A program made the position numbers and the translations under genes. A DNA stretch of 64,000 bases from a bacterium. Its GTDB lineage: Bacteria; UBP4; UBA4092; JAOAEQ01. Where the stretch lies: positions 1-64,000 of the forward strand of contig JAOAEQ010000002.1 in the NCBI GenBank assembly GCA_026416715.1. Direction: 5' to 3'. The notes beneath the pieces were generated by a model that worked only from the letters and a program-made list of their open reading frames with translations, was not told the origin of the DNA and made no database searches. This document shows, in pieces, positions 1 to 10,000 of the stretch (position 1 is its first letter; every line of letters begins with the position of its first letter).

Positions 1-1089
1 GCAGCGAAACGTTGTTCCAGAGGGTAATGGAGGATATTCTGATATATATCCACCACCATCAACAAACGCTCCTTTCGCTTGCCCGGTGTTATCCCAGTCT
101 TGGAACCAGATTAAAGCATCGTAGATATATCGAATCGAATTATCATATTTAGTCGTATGTAATGCGAGCGCAGTTTCTCCTAATGCAGCAACCGCATTCC
201 CCATTCCATTAGCCGAATATCCACCAGTTTTTAAATTCCCTAAAACATCGCAATAAATATGCTCGATATGATTCGCTAATCCTATTATCGCGGTTGTCGT
301 AGCAATAGTTGTATCCGTGCCTAAAGACTCTCGGGCGTAAGCAAACGCTAAACTGACCCAAAACGTATGATAACATTCGTTCGATTTATCGCCATCAACG
401 GTAACACTACCGTACGAAGTATCTGCGGCATAACATGCATGGTAGGTAGTCCCATTTTTGCTGAAAGTATAATACGCTAGTAAACTATCTTTCGCATACG
501 TTATTCCACGTACAGTTTTCGTTCGTGCACTGGAACTGGTCGTGTATGCATAATACAATGCTGAAAAAGCAGTATATTTTCCAACGAGGGCAGCATATTT
601 ATTCGACCCGTAATGATTATTATACGGGTCCCAAAGTTTAACAAAATTATCCCAAACTTGGATTACATAATTGCGAAACCCTGACTCTGCGGAAAATGTA
701 TTCCTGACGGTAATTGACGCTACTGAATGATATCGGTATTCAGTGGTACTATCGTAGGCACAAGCGGTTAAAAGATATACGCCATTCGGATATTTTTGCG
801 TATCCCAATCCCATTGGAAATCACCAGCGGAAATATGGGAGTATGCCCGTAAATATCCATACGTAGTTGCGTTCGGTTCAATTGCGCGACTTGTGGTCTC
901 TCCTTCGACTTTAATCCAAACCGATTTAACTCCTTCTGGGTCAGTAGCAGTGATATGAATCGGAACTAGCCGTTTGACGGTTTGTCCGGTAGTCGGTGCA
1001 GTAATCTGACAATCAATCGCGTTTGCTAGAGAAACGGTTTGGTATATACCAAAACACATGAAGAATATCCATTTAATTTTCTCTATCAT
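1..1089 (-). CDS. Secreted protein with Ig-like module, 3' end outside window
   Basis: The frame is open on the minus strand from an ATG at 1087-1089 to the first base of the window, giving 363 residues with no stop, so the C-terminus is missing. The N-terminus (MIEKIKWIFFMCFGIYQTVSLANA) is a signal peptide. Residues of about 25-115 look like a bacterial Ig-like module (ITATDPEGVKSVWIKVEG, then PNGVYLLTACAYDS), the type often attached to secreted glycan-active enzymes. The remainder is rich in Tyr, Trp, Ala and Gly and predicted helical (KYAALVGKYTAFSALYYAYT, GNAVAALGETALALHTTKYD), consistent with an alpha/alpha-toroid domain such as those in lyases or glycosidases. I do not recognise a specific family. 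Its position beside other secreted carbohydrate-active proteins suggests a role in polymer degradation; that is inference. Confidence 0.75.
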   Translation of the reverse strand, partial: MIEKIKWIFFMCFGIYQTVSLANAIDCQITAPTTGQTVKRLVPIHITATDPEGVKSVWIKVEGETTSRAIEPNATTYGYLRAYSHISAGDFQWDWDTQKYPNGVYLLTACAYDSTTEYRYHSVASITVRNTFSAESGFRNYVIQVWDNFVKLWDPYNNHYGSNKYAALVGKYTAFSALYYAYTTSSSARTKTVRGITYAKDSLLAYYTFSKNGTTYHACYAADTSYGSVTVDGDKSNECYHTFWVSLAFAYARESLGTDTTIATTTAIIGLANHIEHIYCDVLGNLKTGGYSANGMGNAVAALGETALALHTTKYDNSIRYIYDALIWFQDWDNTGQAKGAFVDGGGYISEYPPLPSGTTFRC

Positions 1090-1327
1090 GTTTGTTCTTA
1101 GTTCCGTCTTCTAGTAAACAACTATCACACACATTATGTAAGCATATCATCGAGGGCTTATGGTATCATAATCCGTTTGTATTTTCCTCCGGGAAACGGA
1201 ACCGCAAACCCAAATTTTGTATTAGAAAACAAGCTATGGATTGAACCCCCGTTATCGTTGATAATTGTAGTCGTCGACATCAAGATAAGGGCTAGATATT
1301 CAAACTCGAACCGCTCTCTTTGATGAT

Positions 1328-4018
1328 TTAATCGGTAGTAAATAAATTTTGGATAATAACTTCTCGAACCAAATCAATTGCGGTGTTGTTTAGTCTCACG
1401 CTCTGAGCAAATAGACTTTTCTGGTTCGGTAATGATAATGAATCATAAATTTTCAACTGATTTTTCAAGGTCGTAAAATCGTTTTTCAGGGTTTGTATAT
1501 CTTTTTTATGTTTAGCCATTCTATATAACTTTGATAATACCGGTTCATAATTGATGGAAAAGAACCTAAGATTTTCTGTAATCTGATTTTTATAAAAAGT
1601 TGTAGTAAGTTGCTGAGTTATCCGCTGTGCTTCTTCCGGAGAGAGCGTTTTCTGATAGAAAATATAGGTACCGAATTTCTCGGGAATATGGTATCCGGTT
1701 TCAAGATGCGCCCAACTGGTTGACCGTTCTTCAGCAGTATAAACATTACGGCAGATATTCCCCTGCCATTGTTCATTATGTTCCGGAATACGTTTCAATA
1801 TTGAAAACGGGATTTTTAATTCAACGGACCATTTTTGCTCACCTCGATATGCTTTCCCTTGCCATTGGTCTAAAGGAATGCTACCTTCTCCAAACGAGAT
1901 TCCGCTCCATCGGGCGCTAGCAATATTTATCGCAAATTGGTAATAAGCTCGGCTGCCGTATGGTTTAATAAATATTTCGTTACTATCATCTAACCACACA
2001 CTCTGGTTATCCTTATACTCTCCCTTTACTTTATCCATTTCTGGTTCTAAACATTCGATACCTACATATAGCGCGGTACTCGTATACCCTATTTTGAAGT
2101 AGGTTTGTTTCGGAGCGAATTCAATTTGATTTTTCAACAATAAAAAATCTGATGCTGCTGGGATATTTTGCCAAGCGATATCATCTTCCACGTTTCCATC
2201 CAACTGTGGTTCTTGCTCAAGCTGATATATCGGATAACTCTTCTGTATTTCTTGAATAGTTGAACTTAACACCGAATCAAACACCACTTCAGTTTTAGGT
2301 TGATTCTGGTGTAACAGTAAGATATAGTAAATCATCTCTAATCGGACGATATCGAGATTGCGGTTGAGGTTAAGATTCGCTAAGTATTGTTCCGCTTTCG
2401 CCGCAATATCTCGTAAGGAAGACGAGTTTGATTTTTTCGCGGTTTCTATAGCCTGCAGTAACGTGGTTAAATAGCGAACATCATCTACCCCTTCGCGATA
2501 TCCTTCCCAAGCAATAGTATCAATCACTCCATCTACCGTCGGATACGCAAAAACATGGTCGCGATACTGCGGATGGTCAAAATCATTCCAGATATTCCCA
2601 AACGAATGTTGATATGCATAATCTGCAGCGCCATCGTAATTATTTTGCCATAACAATAAACCGTAGTTACGGCGATATACTTCTGGATTTTCGACCCCAA
2701 TCTGCGGATAGGAATAACTCCAGATTTTATGACCGAGCGAATGCCATTTATCTGCTTCTTCTTTTGAAGGTTTAAACGCACAAACTAATAAATCCTGGAT
2801 ATCACCCATCTTTTCAAAATTACTATCTCGATATCCGGCAACAAAAATTTTACCACCGACCTTTCGCGTTTCATCCCAAGCTTCGCGCTGTTCGGTTAAT
2901 CGCGTACCACGTGCTTCATCGCGCCCATAAAAGTATACTTCTGATATGCCATATTGTTTAAAAAATGCTAACGCTGATTTTATAGTATCAAGCTGGTCTT
3001 TCTTTTCAATAATTAATCCTAAATAATATAACGGCTGGTTCTTGATTCCTACTTGTTCACGAATTGATAATACTTCCCCTAATAATGTGGTATCTGTAAT
3101 CGGTTGATATACAATCGGATTCGTTACGCCATGTGCTAACATATTTTTATATTCAGCAATAAGCTGCGTTCGTGATTTCAGTTCTGAAGAAACCGACCCT
3201 TTTCCCGTGGCATCGAGTCGTCCTCGATAATATATACTCGAGGTATAGTATGGCTCAGCGAGTTTAAACGGAAGTACTTTAACGTTTAGCGTAATCGTCC
3301 CGACATTTTTTTTACCAATCATCAAGTTGATTTTCCCTTTATATATTCCAGATAATGCATCCTCAGGTATTTGAACAGTAACCCAGACTTGTTTCTGTGA
3401 ATTCGCTGGTATGTTCACTGGTAATAAGGTCGGACTATCTTTTACCGGATATTCTTCCGGCGTTGGAACATAATATGGTCGTAATTCGGTTGTATCGCTA
3501 ATCCAAACATAGCGTTCCCCATCTGGAAATGAAAGTTTGAGATAGTTCTCTTTTTTTTCATAATCCACCTTAACCAATGTATCATCATTTACCAATAGTT
3601 CCGGAACCAATACTTTATCCCGTTTATCTTGACCGATACCAATCCATGCGCTACCCGCTTGATACCAGCATTTAACCAGTTTAATATCGACATTGTTCGC
3701 TGGAATAACTCCTGATTTACCTACCAGGTCGCTTGCAGTAAAATGTAATCCGATAATATCTGAGTTTGCTACTACGACAAAACTTCCCGGTTCATATTCT
3801 CCAGGACAAGCGATAAGATTCATCTCGTGTCCTATTTTTTCAGGTAGTTTAATATTGAAAGGTAAAATTTTTTCGCTGGTGATAGGAGAAATAGTATAAA
3901 AAACCAAATCATGTTGATATTTTTTTTCTGCAGAAATGATAGAGGTTATAAGACTAAAAAACATAAGAAGTATTACATACCAATTGATAGTTTTAACAGG
4001 TTTATATATTTGATTCAT
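1328..4018 (-). CDS. Secreted GH123-like glycoside hydrolase with C-terminal CBM9-like domain
   Basis: This 896-residue protein starts with a hydrophobic signal segment (residues 11-30). Residues of about 40-250 form a beta-rich N-terminal module, and 255-560 look like the TIM barrel of the GH123/DUF4091 group. A conserved adjacent acid pair is visible in YFYGRDEARG (Asp367-Glu368), the position where GH123 enzymes carry their catalytic Asp-Glu. From about residue 600 the text YQLEQEPQLDGNVEDDIAWQ begins a CBM9-like carbohydrate-binding domain, followed by a helical tail. GH123 members cleave beta-N-acetylgalactosaminides by substrate-assisted catalysis, but DUF4091 relatives are largely uncharacterised, so the substrate is open. 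The start ATG lies about 20 bases beyond a strong terminator of the upstream gene and has no clear Shine-Dalgarno sequence. Confidence 0.75.
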   Translation of the reverse strand: MNQIYKPVKTINWYVILLMFFSLITSIISAEKKYQHDLVFYTISPITSEKILPFNIKLPEKIGHEMNLIACPGEYEPGSFVVVANSDIIGLHFTASDLVGKSGVIPANNVDIKLVKCWYQAGSAWIGIGQDKRDKVLVPELLVNDDTLVKVDYEKKENYLKLSFPDGERYVWISDTTELRPYYVPTPEEYPVKDSPTLLPVNIPANSQKQVWVTVQIPEDALSGIYKGKINLMIGKKNVGTITLNVKVLPFKLAEPYYTSSIYYRGRLDATGKGSVSSELKSRTQLIAEYKNMLAHGVTNPIVYQPITDTTLLGEVLSIREQVGIKNQPLYYLGLIIEKKDQLDTIKSALAFFKQYGISEVYFYGRDEARGTRLTEQREAWDETRKVGGKIFVAGYRDSNFEKMGDIQDLLVCAFKPSKEEADKWHSLGHKIWSYSYPQIGVENPEVYRRNYGLLLWQNNYDGAADYAYQHSFGNIWNDFDHPQYRDHVFAYPTVDGVIDTIAWEGYREGVDDVRYLTTLLQAIETAKKSNSSSLRDIAAKAEQYLANLNLNRNLDIVRLEMIYYILLLHQNQPKTEVVFDSVLSSTIQEIQKSYPIYQLEQEPQLDGNVEDDIAWQNIPAASDFLLLKNQIEFAPKQTYFKIGYTSTALYVGIECLEPEMDKVKGEYKDNQSVWLDDSNEIFIKPYGSRAYYQFAINIASARWSGISFGEGSIPLDQWQGKAYRGEQKWSVELKIPFSILKRIPEHNEQWQGNICRNVYTAEERSTSWAHLETGYHIPEKFGTYIFYQKTLSPEEAQRITQQLTTTFYKNQITENLRFFSINYEPVLSKLYRMAKHKKDIQTLKNDFTTLKNQLKIYDSLSLPNQKSLFAQSVRLNNTAIDLVREVIIQNLFTTD

Positions 4019-4034
4019 ATTAATAGTTTTTTAT

Positions 4035-4075
4035 AGTAAAAAATGGTGCTGTTATATAAAAAATAACAGCACCAT
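4035..4075 (-). terminator. Intrinsic terminator after the propeller protein gene
   Basis: A perfect 13-bp stem (4043-4055 pairs with 4063-4075, arms ATGGTGCTGTTAT and ATAACAGCACCAT) with a 7-base A-rich loop is followed on the minus strand by six T residues (4037-4042). It lies 26 bases beyond the stop of the gene at 4101-6011. Because the next gene starts at 4018, that gene either depends on read-through or has a promoter overlapping the terminator. Confidence 0.85.
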
Positions 4076-4100
4076 CGTTCAACCCAGTTATATTTCAAAA

Positions 4101-6011
4101 TTATTCTTCGAAAAGTTCCCAAGTATAGCTGATGTTCCCTTTGCGCAGAATCGCTGGCTGGATATCCAGCTGTAACGGCGCATTGGTCGGCGTCACCACT
4201 ACCTCCGCCGTCGCCATATTCCCATACACATCCTCCGCCGTTATCGTCGCCGTACCATACGTCAACCCAGTCGTAACATACGCCGTCCGCCCCTTGTTCG
4301 CTGTGCTATCTATCGCCGCTATCCCAGAATTGCTACTCACCCACGTCACCGGCGCTACCCCACCAGTATGCGTGAACACAATCTGACTCCCAGGATTCCG
4401 ATTCGCTACCTGCGGCGCAATCTGCGTCGGCGAACTGTCTACCGTCCCCTCAGCATAGGCAATGCGCCAAGCGTTCACTCCGTCTTTTGTACCACTAGGA
4501 TTATACCACATCTTAAATTTTTTCCCAACTCGAATCACATGGGCTGCGCGTAAATTATAATCCCAATCGGATGAAGTTTTCGTGCGAATTATCGGATTTC
4601 TTGGGTCTTTCGTGAAAAAGAAACCATCATCTGATACCGCGTGAGAAATATCCCACGGTGAAGCTGAGGTGCCGCTAGTGTACCAAAGGTGATATACTTC
4701 AGCATCAGCATCATAATATGGTCCTGGTAACCAGAGTCTAAAACTATCGTATTGTGTAGTATCGGAAGTCATCGTACTAGTTCGCATCACCTGATACGGT
4801 TTACTCCAATTAATCCCATCAGTCGATTCACTATATCCAATTTTGGTTCCACCATCGTCACAAAACCACATTTTGTAGGTATTACCGACTTTAATCACTC
4901 GCGGACACATCGCTGAACCTTCATTCATTGTGAATTTCGTGCCAGTATCTACACCAAGCACCGGACCATATCGCGTCCAATTCGTCGTTCCATCAGGAGA
5001 AGTAGCATAACAGATACGATTCGCTGGAGTTCCTCGGTCTTTCCAAAGACCCAGCCCGGTATACCACATTTTGTAAGTTGTTGTAACACCATCAACTTCT
5101 TTCAGTACACAAGGTATCCAAATACGGGTAGTATCATAGTAATATCCATCAGCGGTATGATCATTAAACGCATAGACCGCACCGAACCGCAGCCAATCTA
5201 TCCCGTTTGTCGATTCCGCATAACAGATCCGAAATACAGAATCCTGCGCTCTGCCTGTATACCACATTTTATACAGGTCACCGTCTTTAATTACCCAAGG
5301 ATGACCGCGTTCCATATCATCATCTTTAGCAGGTGCAGTATCTAGCGCTATAACCGGGGAACCAAAATTAATCGCTTTATATTCAGTAACCTGGTCATCA
5401 ACCCACGCTTTATACTCGTCTATAAAATGGTTATCAATATCATCAGTCGCTCCAGCTCGATAATCTAAATAAAACGAAGTCCGGAAATTTACACAAGTAT
5501 CTGGTATCCAGAGAGGCCAACCGAAAAACGGCTGCCAGGTTGCTAACGCTGCATACGGTCCTGTTCCTGCGCTATACGCGCCGACGTGAAGGTCATCCCC
5601 AGTCCCGGTAGAAAAGGTATTCGAAATATATCCAGTTCTTCCAGTGCCGGCATACCAACCTTGTGCAGCATAGACGTTCGGAATACATACCCAACATCCC
5701 ATATGAACACGATTTTTTCCGGAATACGGACTTACATCCGCCCATTGCGAAATAGCTCGACCATCAGTTCTTCGGGAAATACATACTGCTTTATTCCCAG
5801 CAAAATACAATGTATCCGTCTGATAAATTCCTTCCGAGTTAGGAGCAAACGCTCCGAGTCCCCATTGTCCAAGCTGGGTTCGATATCGAACGATAGTATC
5901 CAGGGAAATAGGATTTTCAAATCCGGTATTTTGTAATAATTGCGTACCAATAATGGCGTAACCGGGAATAGCACATAGTAACACTAAAATAACGACAATA
6001 ATATTTTTCAT
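4101..6011 (-). CDS. Secreted GH43/GH32-like five-bladed propeller protein with Big-type Ig tail
   Basis: This 636-residue secreted protein has a signal peptide (MKNIIVVILVLLCAIPGYA). Residues of about 20-190 resemble a carbohydrate-binding jelly-roll (LLQNTGFENP). From about 210 to 520 the motif YKMWYTG and variants (YKMWFCD, YHLWYTS, FKMWYNP) recur with SxDGxxW phrases (ESTNGIDWLRFG, SPDGTTNWTR), the signature of the beta-fructosidase/GH43-like five-bladed propeller superfamily. Residues of about 530-605 form a Big-2-like Ig domain. The end (PTNAPLQLD... ELFEE) resembles the tail of the secreted protein at 39875-41230. A strong Shine-Dalgarno region (GAGGAGGGAGGTG, near 6025-6040) precedes the ATG. 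It follows the prepilin gene by 75 bases and is probably co-transcribed. The sugar substrate is unknown. Confidence 0.75.
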   Translation of the reverse strand: MKNIIVVILVLLCAIPGYAIIGTQLLQNTGFENPISLDTIVRYRTQLGQWGLGAFAPNSEGIYQTDTLYFAGNKAVCISRRTDGRAISQWADVSPYSGKNRVHMGCWVCIPNVYAAQGWYAGTGRTGYISNTFSTGTGDDLHVGAYSAGTGPYAALATWQPFFGWPLWIPDTCVNFRTSFYLDYRAGATDDIDNHFIDEYKAWVDDQVTEYKAINFGSPVIALDTAPAKDDDMERGHPWVIKDGDLYKMWYTGRAQDSVFRICYAESTNGIDWLRFGAVYAFNDHTADGYYYDTTRIWIPCVLKEVDGVTTTYKMWYTGLGLWKDRGTPANRICYATSPDGTTNWTRYGPVLGVDTGTKFTMNEGSAMCPRVIKVGNTYKMWFCDDGGTKIGYSESTDGINWSKPYQVMRTSTMTSDTTQYDSFRLWLPGPYYDADAEVYHLWYTSGTSASPWDISHAVSDDGFFFTKDPRNPIIRTKTSSDWDYNLRAAHVIRVGKKFKMWYNPSGTKDGVNAWRIAYAEGTVDSSPTQIAPQVANRNPGSQIVFTHTGGVAPVTWVSSNSGIAAIDSTANKGRTAYVTTGLTYGTATITAEDVYGNMATAEVVVTPTNAPLQLDIQPAILRKGNISYTWELFEE

Positions 6012-6086
6012 AAGTTAGCAGCACCTCCCTCCTCTTTTGAGATAGATTCAGCTGAACTCAACTTCCGAACTTTTGGTTTTAATACG

Positions 6087-6674
6087 TTACGGACCAACGC
6101 GCCAGATATCACCGGGACTAACCACACCATTCGTCGGGTCATAAACTGATGTAGATAAATACCATACTTGTACGCCACGAGTTTCGTATGGTGCATCAAA
6201 CCTTCCATTCGGTCCAACCGAACGTAACTGCCAAACTAACGGACCACCATAAATTTCATGATGTCGTGTTGCTGCTCCGTAGAGTTTAGCATCCCAATAC
6301 CAATAATCAAATTGCCGCTCTTTAGTCACATTAACATACGCCGGGTCGGTATATGCGCGACGTGCTTCCTGAAATGTATCCTTAGGAATACTACTTAAAT
6401 ACGCTATCGGTGTACTTAACCGCACTAGTCGGATATCGTGTGGAACGATATTATAAGTATATCCTTTCCCATATTCAAAACAGGGTAAATAATCGTTATT
6501 ATCTACATAGTATGCTTCTAACGCAGTCGCTACTGTTTGCATATCCTTCTGGATTCGAGATACTTTACTTCGCGTTTGCGCTGCGAGAAAATTCGGTATC
6601 GCAATCGCAGCAAGTATCGCAATTATGGCTACAACAATCAATAATTCTATCAACGTAAACCCTTTTCTATCCAT
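6087..6674 (-). CDS. Type II secretion/type IV-like prepilin (major pseudopilin type)
   Basis: This 195-residue protein has a textbook class III prepilin signal: a short basic leader (MDRKG), then FTLIELLIVVAIIAILAAIA, with cleavage expected between Gly5 and Phe6 and the conserved Glu at mature position 5. The helix continues as QTRSKVSRIQKDMQTVATALEAYYVDNNDYLP, typical of PulG-like pseudopilins. The C-terminal half carries the SVGPNGRFD and YDPTNGVVSPGDIWR phrases seen in large prepilin families of candidate phyla. A strong Shine-Dalgarno sequence (AAGGAGGTG) sits upstream. It lies between a 67-residue protein gene and a secreted propeller gene, so these pilins may be tied to export or surface display of the co-encoded hydrolase; that is inference. 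Confidence 0.9.
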   Translation of the reverse strand: MDRKGFTLIELLIVVAIIAILAAIAIPNFLAAQTRSKVSRIQKDMQTVATALEAYYVDNNDYLPCFEYGKGYTYNIVPHDIRLVRLSTPIAYLSSIPKDTFQEARRAYTDPAYVNVTKERQFDYWYWDAKLYGAATRHHEIYGGPLVWQLRSVGPNGRFDAPYETRGVQVWYLSTSVYDPTNGVVSPGDIWRVGP

Positions 6675-6697
6675 ATTTTATTTTCACCTCCTTAAAA

Positions 6698-6901
6698 TTA
6701 TGAAGTATATGGCTTAACTGGATACACTTCCAGTACACTCTGTCCCTGAAGATGCGCACATCCTTTTTTCACTCCGGGCAATTGTTTCGCTTTCATCATA
6801 GCGTCAACAGCGTTTTGTGAGCGAATAATAAATTTTTTCGTAACATGTTTTTTATGCCCGTAATGTCCCATTTTAACTAAACAGCAATATAATGATTCCA
6901 C
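6698..6901 (-). CDS. Small conserved-looking hypothetical protein upstream of prepilin
   Basis: The frame could start at a TTG at 6953-6955, but that lies only about 10 bases past the terminator at 6961-6998 and has no Shine-Dalgarno sequence. An internal GTG at 6899-6901 has AAAGGGG eight bases upstream and is preferred, giving 67 residues. The protein is basic (HYGHKKHVTKKFIIRSQNA) with a short alpha/beta pattern (NAVDAMMKAKQLPGVKKG, SVLEVYPV), suggesting a compact ferredoxin-like or RNA-binding-type fold, but no family is recognised. It ends 23 bases before the prepilin ATG, so the two are very likely co-transcribed. Its role is unknown. Confidence 0.6.
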   Translation of the reverse strand: MESLYCCLVKMGHYGHKKHVTKKFIIRSQNAVDAMMKAKQLPGVKKGCAHLQGQSVLEVYPVKPYTS

Positions 6902-6960
6902 ACTATATTCCCCTTTTAATCCAGCAAATCTTTTTAACAAAAATGTCTCAATCAATCTAT

Positions 6961-6998
6961 TAAAAATGGGAAGAGAGTTCTGGAAACTCTCCTCCCAT
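6961..6998 (-). terminator. Intrinsic terminator after the beta-helix protein gene
   Basis: The arms 6966-6979 (ATGGGAAGAGAGTT) and 6985-6998 pair with a single mismatch, and on the minus strand the stem is followed by five T residues. It lies about 12 bases downstream of the stop of the large secreted gene. Confidence 0.85.
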
Positions 6999-7009
6999 AA
7001 AACCGCAGT

Positions 7010-10000
7010 TTACTTCTTCGGGTCAATAACTGCTTCTATTTCAAATCGGGATAATTCAACCGGCACACCAAACGGACCGCTGATAGTCCAATCGGAAAGC
7101 GAGCTCTGGTTGTTCATAGTGATTGTATAGAGATTATAATTATCTATCCAACCACGTGAATTTGGAACAGAATATGTCCACGTCGCACCATCCCATTTGT
7201 TCATATAAACATCCGTCCCGATTGTCCCAGCTCCGAGATTAGCATCCGTTGAATCCGCTGCAGTGTAAGTCAAGGTAATATGCGCGGTCATTACAGAAAT
7301 CCCGATGGCAGTCGTATCCAAAGTGAAGTAACGCGATACAAAATATTGACCACCTAACAATCCGCTCGTATCGTTTGCAAACGGATGTTTTGCATCCGTT
7401 ACTTTCGCTTGAATTCGTGGTGCAGTACCAGCAGTTGTGGTAACCGAAGTCAACCGGAATAATACCGGTGTTAATTCCGCTAATGAAGCGCCAGTAGTTC
7501 CGATACCGAACACATAGGTTCCGATAGGATTACTTCCTGGTATTGTATATTCATCAGTATCAACGCATTTCGGCGTTATACCACCAACATAACTTCCGCT
7601 ACCAGCAAGATTTGTACCTCCAGTACCTTTCCCAGCTAGGAACGTATTCCGGACAGCTAAAAATTGCGGATTAGCCGTATCTGTACTTGCAAAGTAAGGC
7701 ATCGCGTAATATACTGAGTTCAATGATACCGTTGCTGCACCGGAACCAATTACAGATAGAAGTCGTTCTGTATTATCAAACGCTGGAGTACTGGTTCCGA
7801 TAGCAAATACACTATTATAAACATTGATTGCCGCACCTGGTGCTGTTGACCGGTTATCAACTCCCGTTCCGTTATAGGCGGAAAGAACACAATCCCGCAA
7901 GTTGACTTGTGTAGTTACCGCTGCAGCGTTTACCAGAACTACGAAATTTCTGTCTGGATCTGGCGTATAGAAGGTACAGCCAATGAAAGTAGTGGTATTA
8001 GTCGCATTTCTAACATCGTTATATAGCGCCATATTCCCTGTACCTCGAACGCCCCAATTGTAGAACGTGCATTTCTCGAACCGAACATCTTTTGCTGCAC
8101 CAGCTGCATACATCGCACTACTCCATGGATTATAGAACTTGCACGAAGTCGCAGTAAACGAAGTTACTCCGTCAATATATATTCCATATCTACCGTTACT
8201 GGTTGTCGCTGGGTCAAATGTACAGTTTGTCAAAGTAAACACAGGCAATCCAGGCGACTGGATATTGGTATTCGCTCGTTGCAGGATTAACCAATCTGTA
8301 CCGGTACGATTTCCGCCGACAAACCGACAATTATCCAAAATCACTTGTCCAGGCTGGATACCATTAGCAGGATTATTATCGTAATCTACCGTAACTATAC
8401 ACCAAGTATTCAGAATCTGGTCCGTTGCATTCGGTGAACGTATCACATCAACATTTCTTAATACAATTTCACGTGGAGTATTGCGCACTCGAATAACCGT
8501 ATATCCTCTACCTGGGTCTAACCAACTAATTAAACTATCTTCGATTGTTAAACTAACCCCGTGTTGGAGGATATTGATTATTTCCGTACCGGTCGCTACA
8601 GCATAGGTACCGAGCGGCGTTTGTCGAATATTGCAGTTTTTCATCGTCATTACTGACCACGGATTATCATTAACAATGTTTTCGGTAACACCAACGCCAA
8701 AAATATCCTGCGGGAGTGCATTATCGAAATTGCAATATTGGAAATAGGCTTCATGGCATGGGAACGGAGCTGCTGGATTCGCAATATACAGGTTGCTAGC
8801 GAACTGATTTGAACTCGAATGCGTTGAATAGGTAACAAATCGCGCACCACGATTATTACCACTGAACGAAATCGGATTTGATGGTGTTCCGATAGCGGTT
8901 AATTTCACTGCCGGAGTCCATAAACAAAAACCAATCGCATCGTTATAATCGAACCGTGTTCCAGGGAGAATCTGGACAACACCACCGTGGATCATTGTTC
9001 CGTATCCTTTAGCCTGGGTGATAATGGTATTATCAAAAACAATTTTCGGTCCCTGTTTACTGAAGTTCGTCGCCCACGTTGCTGAATCTAATGTATAGCT
9101 TACCCAGACCGGGGTACCAGCTCCACCAGGTAATGCGGCGCCATTAAGCTGAATTGTCATCCCCGAAAATACATCTGCTGCCGTCCCCGCATTATATGTG
9201 ACCCAAACCGGAGTCCCAGCACCAGGTAATGTAGTCACTGAATTCAATGTAATAATTCCACCGCTGGTAAAACTATTACCAGGACCACTGTAGAAATTGA
9301 ATCCCGCTCCGGCGCTATTTGTCCACACACCGGTTACCGAATTTAGTGGTGTCCAACCAACCGTAACTTGTGTAGCACTATCAGATAGTACTGATTCGAG
9401 CGTATACGTCGCTGGTGCTGCATAATTTCGACCGGAACCATCTGGATTAACGAATACACCTGATACTGTTGTCATCGGCACATAAGGCGGAACTATAGTG
9501 TATGCGGTCTTCGAAAAGGTAGCTATTCGCGTTAAACTCCGTGACATAAACGCTGCTTCCAACGCAAGCCATTCATCGCCAATAATTGTCGAGTTTGCTT
9601 TCACGGTGCAATTGCCGTATAATCCATTTTCGTAACATCCCGGAGTCGTATCACCAGCATTCGAAGTTAATAGGCAGTTTTTTAATACAATTTCCGAACT
9701 TGGGTCAGTCCGATAATTCCAGTTTATCCAGAAAACATCACCGTCATTATGGGTCGTTATACTACCCAAAATTTTATCCGGCAATACCGGCGGCATAAAA
9801 ATTAAATTTTCAAACCGATAATACGCTGAGCCAATGCTATCGATCGCAATTGCTTTATCAGCTCTATTACCTCCAGTATACGGCAATTCTGGAACTAAAA
9901 TAATTGGGCGATACTCAGTGGTAGGTGAGGTATATGTCGGCGTCGAAATGGTCGGGTCAGCGCGAACGATAACTGTTGCCCGACAATATCCCGGTTCACC

